NCBI GenBank assembly: GCA_002313335.1
Contig: DCBC01000015.1
Location: 1,231-7,415, forward strand
From: Porticoccaceae bacterium UBA1117
GTDB lineage: Bacteria; Pseudomonadota; Gammaproteobacteria; Pseudomonadales; Porticoccaceae
DNA length: 6,185 nt
Direction of reading: 5' to 3'
Shown: piece after piece, positions 1 to 6,185 of the stretch
Layout of the letters: each line of letters begins with the position of its first letter
Numbering within the stretch: position 1 is the first letter of the stretch
Made by a program: the position numbers and the translations under genes
Notes under the pieces: generated by a model
Databases searched by the model: none
The model's input: only the letters and a program-made list of their open reading frames with translations
Told to the model about the DNA's origin: nothing

Positions 1-1236
1 GGAACTGGTTGTTATCCTGACGTATTGGTAAAAGCCGGTATCGAAGACGCTGATATGCTCGTCGCTGTGACCAGTAGTGACGAGGTCAATATCATCGCCT
101 GCCAGGTTGCATATTCCCTTTTTCACACCCCCACTAAAATAGCGCGCGTCAGAGCCTATAACTACACCAACCCAAAGTATAAAAGCGTTCTTTTTAATGA
201 CAAAAATATGCCTGTCGATGTAATGATCACCCCGGAGCAAGCCGTCACTGACTATATCCGTAAGCTGATTGAGAAGCCTGGTGCGTTGCAGGTTTTAGAC
301 TTTGCTGATGGGGTCATTCAGTTAGTAGGTCTTCGCGCGGTTAAAGATAGCCCCCTGGTAGGTCAAGAACTGCGGACCCTAAAAGAACATATGCCTAAGG
401 CGGATGCGCGCGTCGCGGCGATCTATAGAAAAGATAGAGCTATTTTCCCAGTAGGTGACACTGTTATTGAAGACGGCGATGAGGTGTTCTTTATCGCCGC
501 TAAGAAAAATATTCGCAAGGTAATGAGCGAGTTGCGTCGCCTAGAAAAACCATACCATCGCTTGGTGATTGCTGGGGGCGGTAATATCGGGTTTCGTCTG
601 AGTAAAGCTCTTGAAGAAGACTACAATATTAAAATCATTGAATTTTCTCCCGAGCGGGCTGCTTACTTGTCTGAAAAACTTAATCGTGCAGTGGTCTTAA
701 ATGGATCGGCCACTGATCAAGAGTTATTACTAGATGAGAACATCGAAAAGACTGATGTTTTTCTGGCCCTTACAAATGACGATGAAGTGAATATCATGGC
801 ATCGTTGCTGGCAAAGCGGTTGGGTGCAAAAAAAGTGATGACCCTAATCAGTAATCCAGTTTATGCGGAGCTAATGCAAGGTGGTGAAATAGACATCGCA
901 ATCTCTCCCCAACAAGTGACGATAAGCTCCCTACTGACCCATGTACGTCAGGGTGATACAGTGAGCGTTCACTCGTTGCGACGCGGTGCAGCGGAAGTAC
1001 TCGAGTTTATTGTTCATGGAGATGCGAGGTCATCAAAAGTAGTAGGGCGAGCCATTGGCGACATAAAGTCACCTCCAGGATCTACCTTGGCAGCGTTGGT
1101 CCGTAACGGCGAGGTCATTATTGCTCATCATGATATCGTGATCGAAAGTGACGACCATGTCATTGTTTTCGTTGTCGATAAAGCAAACACCAAAGCTGTG
1201 GAGAAACTCTTCGCGGTTGGCTTCACTTTTTTTTAG
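1..1236 (+). CDS. trkA: TrkA, cytosolic nucleotide-binding subunit of the Trk K+ uptake system (5' partial)
   Basis: Peripheral cytoplasmic protein that forms a ring under the TrkH channel and gates it in response to NAD(H)/ATP. The reading frame is open from base 1, so the gene enters from the left. The first visible residues (GTGCYPDVL) align with about residue 50 of E. coli TrkA (458 aa, from memory), so the first Rossmann glycine motif lies outside the window. The 411 visible codons hold the rest of RCK domain 1 (EDADMLVAVTSSDE), its TrkA_C domain (about codons 97-160, ending in DEVFFIAA), a second Rossmann domain with GGGNIG at codons 192-197 and the acidic strand-2 residue E214, and a second TrkA_C domain at the C terminus. 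The TTG at 25-27 is internal and not a start. A T8 tract (1227-1234) runs into the TAG stop. trkH follows after 12 bp in the same frame, so the pair is very likely one operon. Identity is secure. Confidence 0.97.
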   Translation, partial: GTGCYPDVLVKAGIEDADMLVAVTSSDEVNIIACQVAYSLFHTPTKIARVRAYNYTNPKYKSVLFNDKNMPVDVMITPEQAVTDYIRKLIEKPGALQVLDFADGVIQLVGLRAVKDSPLVGQELRTLKEHMPKADARVAAIYRKDRAIFPVGDTVIEDGDEVFFIAAKKNIRKVMSELRRLEKPYHRLVIAGGGNIGFRLSKALEEDYNIKIIEFSPERAAYLSEKLNRAVVLNGSATDQELLLDENIEKTDVFLALTNDDEVNIMASLLAKRLGAKKVMTLISNPVYAELMQGGEIDIAISPQQVTISSLLTHVRQGDTVSVHSLRRGAAEVLEFIVHGDARSSKVVGRAIGDIKSPPGSTLAALVRNGEVIIAHHDIVIESDDHVIVFVVDKANTKAVEKLFAVGFTFF

Positions 1237-1238
1237 GG
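1235..1238 (+). promoter_or_regulatory. Probable Shine-Dalgarno of trkH
   Basis: AGGG lies 10 bases before the trkH ATG and overlaps the last two bases of the trkA stop codon. The spacing is workable but the match to GGAGG is short. It may be helped by translational coupling, because ribosomes finishing trkA stop on this site. Confidence 0.5.
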
Positions 1239-1248
1239 CACCGGCTTT

Positions 1249-2697
1249 ATGCATATTGCAGTCATAGCAAGAGTTCTGGGTATGCTACTGATGATATTCA
1301 GTTTAACTATGCTGTCACCAATCATCGTCGCTTATATCTACCAAGAAAATACTGCGTCAATGTTTGTCTTAGCCTTCGCTATTACACAAATAGTCGGTTT
1401 AGCCTTTTGGTTGCCATCAAAAAATAAGACTGGCGAGCTTCGAACAAGGGATGGCTTCTTCGTTACCGTTTTCTTCTGGTTGGTTCTCAGTGTCTTCGGA
1501 ACGTTGCCGCTGATGTTTTCTGACGCGACAAATTTAGTTTTTATTGATGCATTGTTCGAATCTGTCTCTGGTCTGACCACAACAGGCGCTACAGTGCTTT
1601 CTGGTCTTGATGATCTGCCAAAATCAATTCTTTATTATAGACAGCAACTACAGTGGCTAGGCGGTATTGGTATTGTCGTTATTGCTGTAGCGATTCTACC
1701 AATGTTAGGTGTGGGCGGCATGCAAATCTATCGGGCTGAGACGCCGGGTCCAATGAAAGACGCTAAACTAACCCCGCGTATAGCGGAAACGGCCAATGTC
1801 CTATTTAAAATATATCTAGCGCTAACGGCCGTGTGTGCACTCGCTTATTGGATGGCAGGCATGGATGGGTTCGATGCCATTAGCCACAGCTTTTCAACCG
1901 TGGCCATCGGCGGATTTTCGACTCATGATGCTAGCATAGGCTTCTTTGATAGCGATTTAATTATGGCCATATGCGCTTTTTTCATGATTATTTCTGGCCT
2001 CAACTTTGCCCTTCATTACCACGTTTGGCACAACCGAAGACTGAGCTTCTACTGGGCAGATCCAGAAGCTCGCATGTACCTATATCTACTTTTATTGGGC
2101 GCATTAATAACCTGTTTATACCTTTACTTTAGCGGCACCTATGGCTGGGAAGACAGCATAAGTTTAGGCGTTTTTCAGCTAGTCTCAATCTTGACGACCA
2201 CCGGATTTACCACCACTGACTTTAATTCCTGGCCGACATTCTTGCCGTTCTTCTTAATCTTTTTGTCTTTCTTTGGTGCTTGTGCGGGCTCTACCGGCGG
2301 TGGCATTAAAATTGGCCGCATGTTAATTATGGCGCAACAAGGCATCCGAGAGGTCTATCGACTCATACATCCCAACGCCTTGCTGCCGATCAAAATACGC
2401 AATCGCAGAATACCTGATCGTGTTGCTGACGCAATCTGGGCTTTTTTCGGTGTTTATTTGGGCGTGTTTTACCTGATGGTATTATTACTACTAGCGTCTG
2501 GACTTGACTATGTTACTGCGTGGTCAGCCACAGCCGCGGCTCTAAACAACTTAGGCCCAGGGCTCGGAGCGGTAGCAACCAACTATGCTGATTTGGGATC
2601 CTTTGCAAAAGTTGTTTTATGCTGGGGTATGTTGCTAGGTAGACTCGAGATATTTACTCTTCTGGTACTATTTATGCCGACTTTTTGGAAAAATTAA
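1249..2697 (+). CDS. trkH: TrkH, K+-conducting membrane subunit of the Trk potassium uptake system
   Basis: Inner-membrane potassium channel of the SKT (TrkH/KtrB) family, gated by the TrkA ring encoded just upstream. At 482 residues it matches E. coli TrkH (483 aa, from memory), and the ATG at 1249 begins a segment aligning with that protein's N terminus. All four pore-loop filter segments of the four membrane-pore-membrane repeats are present: TTTGAT at residues 110-115 (G113), IGGFS at 220-224 (G222), TTTGFT at 316-321 (G319) and NNLGPG at 433-438 (G436). The glycine-rich intramembrane gating loop CAGSTGGGIK is at 345-354. Other family blocks are the QWLGGIGIVV stretch after pore 1, the IAIGGFSTHD-like context at pore 2, and the C-terminal GRLEIFTLLVLF. 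No truncation or frameshift is seen. The gene appears to end its transcription unit, since a hairpin starts at the stop codon and the next gene points the other way. Confidence 0.98.
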   Translation: MHIAVIARVLGMLLMIFSLTMLSPIIVAYIYQENTASMFVLAFAITQIVGLAFWLPSKNKTGELRTRDGFFVTVFFWLVLSVFGTLPLMFSDATNLVFIDALFESVSGLTTTGATVLSGLDDLPKSILYYRQQLQWLGGIGIVVIAVAILPMLGVGGMQIYRAETPGPMKDAKLTPRIAETANVLFKIYLALTAVCALAYWMAGMDGFDAISHSFSTVAIGGFSTHDASIGFFDSDLIMAICAFFMIISGLNFALHYHVWHNRRLSFYWADPEARMYLYLLLLGALITCLYLYFSGTYGWEDSISLGVFQLVSILTTTGFTTTDFNSWPTFLPFFLIFLSFFGACAGSTGGGIKIGRMLIMAQQGIREVYRLIHPNALLPIKIRNRRIPDRVADAIWAFFGVYLGVFYLMVLLLLASGLDYVTAWSATAAALNNLGPGLGAVATNYADLGSFAKVVLCWGMLLGRLEIFTLLVLFMPTFWKN

Positions 2698-2729
2698 TCG
2701 GCCTCTACTGTTATTAGTGGCCTTTTAAT
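2693..2729. terminator. Candidate bidirectional terminator between trkH and the TRAP binding-protein gene
   Basis: Nested inverted repeat in the 38-bp gap between two converging stop codons. GGCC (2700-2703) pairs with GGCC (2719-2722), ACT (2707-2709) pairs with AGT (2716-2718) across a 6-base loop, and the outer arms ATTAA (2693-2697) and TTAAT (2725-2729) are complementary. A TCT bulge (2704-2706) weakens the stem. TTTT follows the stem on the plus strand, and a T-run read from 2693-2689 follows it on the minus strand, so it could serve both transcripts. The outer arm overlaps the trkH stop codon. The position fits well, but the stem is imperfect. Confidence 0.6.
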
Positions 2730-2735
2730 CATCGG

Positions 2736-3827
2736 TTACTTTTGTTTTCGTGCTTGGTAATAAGCTTCTTCAGAAATAGCATGATAAGCCGTTGCCTGTC
2801 GCTGAAAGGCTTTTACAGACTCCGCAATCCGCCGAGAAAGATCTGAGTCATCTGCCAACTCTTCCAGCATTTCTACAGAGATGCTACGTAACTCCGAAAT
2901 AACCTCATCAGGAAGCTTTCTTAACTGAACGCCATGAGTCTCGACTAAGCTAATCAACGCCTCATTATTTCGTGCAGTATATTCATCGAGCATATCTTGA
3001 TTCACTGCTCGTGCGGCTGTTTCAACAATCGCCTGTAAATCATCTGGCAAACTAGCCAGCGCATCTTTATTAATAATTAACTCCAGAGTTGGACCTGGCT
3101 CATGCCACCCAGGGTAATAATAATATTTAGCCACCTGATGAAACCCGAGCGCAATATCGTTATAGGGACTTACCCATTCCAAAGCGTCAATAACCCCCGT
3201 TTGCATGGCCGTATAAAGCTCACCTCCCGCTATGGTGACAGAGATTCCTCCAGCCCGGGTGATCACATCACCGCCCATGCCAGGAATACGCATTTTCAGC
3301 CCTTTGATGTCTTCCATGGAGTTGATCTCTCGGTTAAACCAACCAGCCATCTGGACGCCAGTATTACCGCCAGCATAGGGGACTAAGTTAAACTCATCAT
3401 AAAGCTCTCGCCACAACTCAAGCCCACCCCCGTAATGCAGCCAGCCATTCATCTCTTGCGCATTTAAGCCAAAGGGGACGGAGGTAAAGAAGGCTGCGGC
3501 CTTCGATTTACCGGTCCAATAATAGGAAGCGCCATGACCCATCTCGGCAGTGCCCTGGGAAACAGCATCAAACACCTCAAAAGCCGGTACTAGCTGACCA
3601 GCACCATAAACTTTAATTTTTAAACGGCCCGCGCTCATAGCCGCGACCTTGGTCGCAAAATTTTCCGGGGCTAATCCTAGGCCGGGATAGTTTTTCGGCC
3701 AAGTGGTGACCAATTTCCATTCAAAGGTCTGTTCAGACTGACTGGCTTGGATGGTATTGGATTGACTATCGCTATCCCCGCAACCAACTAGGAACATGGT
3801 CATCAATATGGCTAATATAATTCGCAT
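2736..3827 (-). CDS. TRAP transporter solute-binding protein (DctP/TakP-like), predicted lipoprotein
   Basis: Extracytoplasmic receptor of the tripartite ATP-independent transporter type, which normally hands an organic acid to a DctQ-DctM permease. The 363-residue product has a short hydrophobic signal with lipobox LVGC at 13-16, so C16 is probably lipidated. A polar Ser/Gln linker runs to about residue 34, followed by the binding domain. Diagnostic blocks are WKLVTTWPKNYPG (37-49), YGAGQLVPAFEVFDAV (74-89), GTAEMGHGASYYWTGKS (92-108), GVQMAGWF (157-164), KGLKMRIPGMGG with R180 as the conserved carboxylate-binding arginine, GGELYTAMQTGVIDALEW (201-218) and YYYYPGWHEPG (235-245). This resembles the subfamily that includes alpha-keto-acid receptor TakP and FcbT1, where Q159 and the E217-W218 pair would sit near ligand and metal. 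The exact substrate cannot be told. GAGGG lies 7 bases before the ATG. uvrD ends 39 bp upstream on the same strand. No dctQ or dctM is in the window, and downstream the gene meets convergent trkH. Confidence 0.93.
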   Translation of the reverse strand: MRIILAILMTMFLVGCGDSDSQSNTIQASQSEQTFEWKLVTTWPKNYPGLGLAPENFATKVAAMSAGRLKIKVYGAGQLVPAFEVFDAVSQGTAEMGHGASYYWTGKSKAAAFFTSVPFGLNAQEMNGWLHYGGGLELWRELYDEFNLVPYAGGNTGVQMAGWFNREINSMEDIKGLKMRIPGMGGDVITRAGGISVTIAGGELYTAMQTGVIDALEWVSPYNDIALGFHQVAKYYYYPGWHEPGPTLELIINKDALASLPDDLQAIVETAARAVNQDMLDEYTARNNEALISLVETHGVQLRKLPDEVISELRSISVEMLEELADDSDLSRRIAESVKAFQRQATAYHAISEEAYYQARKQK

Positions 3828-3834
3828 TGTGTTT

Positions 3835-3839
3835 CCCTC
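3835..3839 (-). promoter_or_regulatory. Shine-Dalgarno of the TRAP binding-protein gene
   Basis: On the minus strand GAGGG sits 7 bases before the ATG at 3827. The strong match and ideal spacing fix this start, which is also the only one that preserves the lipoprotein signal peptide. The 39-bp gap to uvrD (3828-3866) is otherwise AT-rich, with no GC-stem terminator, so co-transcription with uvrD is the simplest reading. Confidence 0.8.
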
Positions 3840-3866
3840 ATGTCCCTATTAATAGTAATTTTTTAA

Positions 3867-6026
3867 TCAGACTGCTGCTAGATTCGCTGAAGCAAGAATC
3901 AAAATTTTGGTCCCAACTTGCTCAAATCGAACATGAACGCGTGCCCGTGGCCCATTGCCTTCAAAGTTCAGAATCACGCCCTCCCCATAGACATTATGAT
4001 TGACCTGTTGCCCAAGTTGAAATCCGGTGTCATCTCCCTGATCACTCCGCATAGGACTTGCGGCATAACTCGTTGGCCGAGCAATAGTGTTCTGCAATCG
4101 TACTTCTTCGATGACCTCTTTAGGAATATCACGGATAAACCTTGATACAGAATTAAAGGACTCCGTACCATAGATAGATCGACTCTCAGCAAAGGTAAGA
4201 TAAAGCTTTTTCATAGCGCGAGTAATGCCTACATAGGCTAATCTGCGCTCCTCCTCTAATCGTCCAGGCTCATCCAGTGACATCTTGTGCGGAAAGAGGT
4301 TCTCTTCGACCCCCGCAATAAACACCAAAGGGAACTCCAATCCCTTGGCACTGTGTAAAGTCATGAGCTGAACTGCGTCTTGGTCTTCATCTGCCTGACG
4401 ATCACCAGAATCCAATGCAACTTGGTCCAGAAACTGAGGTAGTACCGGCAAGTCCCTATCCTCTGCTTCGAAGTTTCGACACGCACCCACTAGCTCTTCT
4501 AAATTCTCGACCCGTGCCTGCCCTCGCTCACCTTTTTCTCGACGGTGCATATCGATCAGACCGCTATGCTGAATGACCTGCTCTGCCTGTTCGGGGAGTG
4601 GCAGCTCATCGAGTTGTCCGCTCATCTCATTGATGAGCTGTATAAAGCCCGCTATGGCATTGCTCGCTCTAGCCGCCAACCGTTTCTCATCAACCAAAAT
4701 CACTGCCGCAGCCCACAGCGAGGAGGTATTGGTGCGAGAAAGCTCGCGAACTGCTTCTAAAGTACGATCTCCAATGCCGCGGGGAGGAACATTAACTACG
4801 CGCTCAAAAGCAACGTCATCATGGCAGTTGAGTATCAATCGGAGATAGGACAGAGCGTTTTTTATTTCTAGTCGCTCATAGAAACGTTGTCCGCCGTAAA
4901 TCCGATAAGGGATTTCTGCTTGCAATAAGGCGGCTTCTAGCACACGAGACTGTGCATTTGACCGATATAGTATCGCAGCATCCTCGCGAAGATTACCATC
5001 GCTCACCCAGCTCTGTAGCCGGTCAGCAATATATCTAGACTCATCGTGCTCATTAAATGCGGCATACAAAGCAATCGGCTCTCCATCGCCTGAATCAGTC
5101 CACAAGCTTTTGCCAAGGCGGCCCGCATTTTTGGCAATGACGGCGTTAGCGGCTATAAGAATATTAGAAGTAGAACGATAGTTTTGCTCTAACTTAACAG
5201 TATGCGTCGCTGGAAAATCCCGCTCATAACTGAGAATATTTTCAACTTTGGCACCACGCCAACCATAAATGGATTGATCATCATCACCAACGGCGGTCAT
5301 TGCGCTAACTTTGCCAGCTAAAAGTCTTAGCCAAGCATACTGAACGGCATTAGTGTCCTGAAACTCATCAACTAAAATGTGCTGGAAGCGTTGCTGATAA
5401 TGGTCAAGCACTTGAGGATTATGTTTCCATAATTCTAGTGCGCGAAGAAGTAGCTCGGCAAAATCAATAACCCCAAGTCGATCACACGTTTCCTCGTAAC
5501 CACGATAAATACGTAACATCGTCACTATAAAAGGATCACCGCCTTCTTGAAAATGTGTGGAACGAAGTCCTTCGTCTTTTTGCCCATTGATCCACCACTG
5601 TGCTTGCTTAGGTGGCCAGCGTTGCTCATCCAGATCCATGCTCCGCATAACCCTTTTAACTAACCGTAACTGGTCATCCGAGTCCAAAATCTGAAAGTTT
5701 TCAGGTAACTTGGCATCTCGCCAATGAGCCTTTAACAAGCGGTGGGCCAACCCGTGAAAAGTACCCACCCACATACCGCGCAATGACATGCCCAAAAGTT
5801 CGTCAATGCGTTCACGCATCTCTCGCGACGCCTTGTTGGTAAAGGTAACTGCCAGAATACTGTACGGTGAGACATTATCGACCTGAACTTTCCAAGCGAT
5901 ACGATGCACAAGCACTCGAGTTTTACCGCTACCGGCGCCAGCCAATACTAGTAAGTGCTTTTTATCGCTAGTCACTGCCTCTTCTTGAGCAGCGTTAAGA
6001 TTTTTTAATATTGAGGTCACATCCAT
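3867..6026 (-). CDS. uvrD: UvrD, DNA helicase II (SF1A 3'-5' helicase)
   Basis: ATP-driven 3'-5' helicase that removes the incised strand in nucleotide excision repair and unwinds nicked DNA in mismatch repair. I chose the ATG at 6026-6024 (MDVTSILKNLN), giving 719 residues. From there the numbering matches E. coli UvrD: Walker A AGAGSGKT at 29-36 (K35), DEFQDT at 220-225, GDDDQSIYGWRG at 247-258 (Q251) and EQNYRST with R284. Later come the 2B-domain GIG segment PPRGIGDRT near 415, motif V TLHSAKGLEF near 560, motif VI RRLAYVGITRA near 600, and the C-terminal Tudor-like domain GFQLGQQVNHNVYGEGV. An ATG at 6047 would add only MLLECSP, which the E. coli protein lacks. Neither start has a Shine-Dalgarno, but a candidate extended -10 lies just before the chosen ATG. 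No typical LexA box (CTG-N10-CAG) is visible upstream. rep and pcrA are the main alternatives; the Tudor-like tail and N-terminal match favour uvrD. Confidence 0.97.
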   Translation of the reverse strand: MDVTSILKNLNAAQEEAVTSDKKHLLVLAGAGSGKTRVLVHRIAWKVQVDNVSPYSILAVTFTNKASREMRERIDELLGMSLRGMWVGTFHGLAHRLLKAHWRDAKLPENFQILDSDDQLRLVKRVMRSMDLDEQRWPPKQAQWWINGQKDEGLRSTHFQEGGDPFIVTMLRIYRGYEETCDRLGVIDFAELLLRALELWKHNPQVLDHYQQRFQHILVDEFQDTNAVQYAWLRLLAGKVSAMTAVGDDDQSIYGWRGAKVENILSYERDFPATHTVKLEQNYRSTSNILIAANAVIAKNAGRLGKSLWTDSGDGEPIALYAAFNEHDESRYIADRLQSWVSDGNLREDAAILYRSNAQSRVLEAALLQAEIPYRIYGGQRFYERLEIKNALSYLRLILNCHDDVAFERVVNVPPRGIGDRTLEAVRELSRTNTSSLWAAAVILVDEKRLAARASNAIAGFIQLINEMSGQLDELPLPEQAEQVIQHSGLIDMHRREKGERGQARVENLEELVGACRNFEAEDRDLPVLPQFLDQVALDSGDRQADEDQDAVQLMTLHSAKGLEFPLVFIAGVEENLFPHKMSLDEPGRLEEERRLAYVGITRAMKKLYLTFAESRSIYGTESFNSVSRFIRDIPKEVIEEVRLQNTIARPTSYAASPMRSDQGDDTGFQLGQQVNHNVYGEGVILNFEGNGPRARVHVRFEQVGTKILILASANLAAV

Positions 6027-6185
6027 GGGACTGCATTCTAGCAACATAAGTGATAAAAAAACGCGGTAGGGTGCAGTTCTTTTTTAGTTTTTTTGACCTG
6101 TGGGTGGCTTCATGGGCAATTTTCGTACAAAACCGTAAAAACTATCATGAAAAACCGAGTTTTTTACTACAAAACTAGCAATTTA
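6027..6185. other. AT-rich intergenic region upstream of uvrD
   Basis: Non-coding as far as I can see, and rich in homopolymers: A7 at 6055-6061, T6 at 6080-6085 and T7 at 6088-6094 on the plus strand. AAAACCG occurs twice, at 6129-6135 and 6151-6157, exactly 22 bp apart. AAAAAC (6150-6155) and GTTTTT (6159-6164) form a small perfect inverted repeat with a 3-base loop. On the plus strand an ATG at 6147 opens a frame that stays open for 13 codons to the window edge, but it has no Shine-Dalgarno, so it is not called a gene. No tRNA or riboswitch-like structure is seen. Confidence 0.6.
6035..6063 (-). promoter_or_regulatory. Candidate extended -10 promoter of uvrD
   Basis: Reading the minus strand, TGCTAGAAT (6043-6035) is an extended -10 element: TAGAAT matches TATAAT at five of six positions and is preceded by TGN. 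A 17-bp spacer would put the -35 at 6063-6058 (CGTTTT), which is a poor match, but extended -10 promoters depend less on this element. A T7 run (6061-6055) and further A-tracts upstream make the area flexible or bent. A start site 6-9 bases after the -10 would fall at 6029-6026, on or next to the uvrD ATG. No experimental support is available here. Confidence 0.4.

Noticed and set aside
25..27. TTG as a possible start codon of trkA
   Set aside because: The frame is open to base 1, and the residues before the TTG align with the interior of E. coli TrkA. The gene is cut by the window edge.
3102..3386. 94-codon open frame on the plus strand inside the TRAP binding-protein gene
   Set aside because: It is antisense to a clearly conserved coding region, has no recognisable protein features, and is a shadow frame. 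The same applies to the short frames opposite or inside trkA, trkH and uvrD.
6027..6047. Upstream ATG at 6047 as the uvrD start, adding MLLECSP
   Set aside because: E. coli UvrD starts at the equivalent of the ATG at 6026, and from there residue numbers match exactly at K35, D220 and R284. The upstream ATG has no Shine-Dalgarno and overlaps the candidate -10 element.
6093..6121. TTGACC on the plus strand as a -35 element for a rightward promoter
   Set aside because: Spacers of 17-18 bases lead to GCAATT or CAATTT, which do not resemble a -10, and no convincing gene follows within the window.
6147..6185. Possible divergent gene starting with ATG at 6147 (MKNRVFYYKTSNL)
   Set aside because: Only 13 codons are visible, there is no Shine-Dalgarno, and the ATG lies inside A/T-run DNA. 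An open frame this short is expected by chance.
6027..6185. LexA/SOS box upstream of uvrD, as known in E. coli
   Set aside because: I looked for CTG-N10-CAG and near matches. CTG at 6031 and at 6098-6100 have no properly placed CAG partner, and no palindromic core is present.

Overview
This is an ordinary chromosomal, housekeeping-type window. It most likely comes from a gammaproteobacterium. The TrkA, TrkH and UvrD proteins are close to full-length co-linear with their Escherichia coli counterparts as I remember them: UvrD aligns with matching residue numbers at K35, D220, Q251 and R284, and TrkH is 482 residues against 483. Base composition looks balanced to slightly AT-rich. A marine or aquatic host is plausible because of the TRAP-type binding protein, but that is inference.

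Layout. (1) 1-1236, plus strand: trkA, missing about its first 49 codons beyond the left edge. (2) 1249-2697, plus strand: trkH, 12 bp after trkA and in the same reading frame. Together they encode a K+ uptake system: TrkH is the membrane channel and TrkA the cytosolic nucleotide-sensing ring. (3) 2693-2729: an imperfect hairpin between the converging trkH and the next gene, probably a bidirectional terminator. (4) 2736-3827, minus strand: a TRAP transporter solute-binding protein with a lipoprotein signal peptide. No DctQ/DctM membrane partner is visible. (5) 3867-6026, minus strand: uvrD, DNA helicase II, 39 bp upstream of the binding-protein gene and probably co-transcribed with it. (6) 6027-6185: a homopolymer-rich upstream region with a candidate extended -10 promoter placed almost directly against the uvrD ATG.

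There are two functional units facing each other: trkA-trkH (potassium homeostasis) rightward, and uvrD-binding protein (DNA repair plus an orphan solute receptor) leftward. I see no mobile element, CRISPR array, tRNA or rRNA, and no gene-free stretch over 300 bases. I did not find a convincing new multi-gene system. The points most worth a second look are the orphan lipid-anchored TRAP receptor behind uvrD, and the apparent leaderless start of uvrD.
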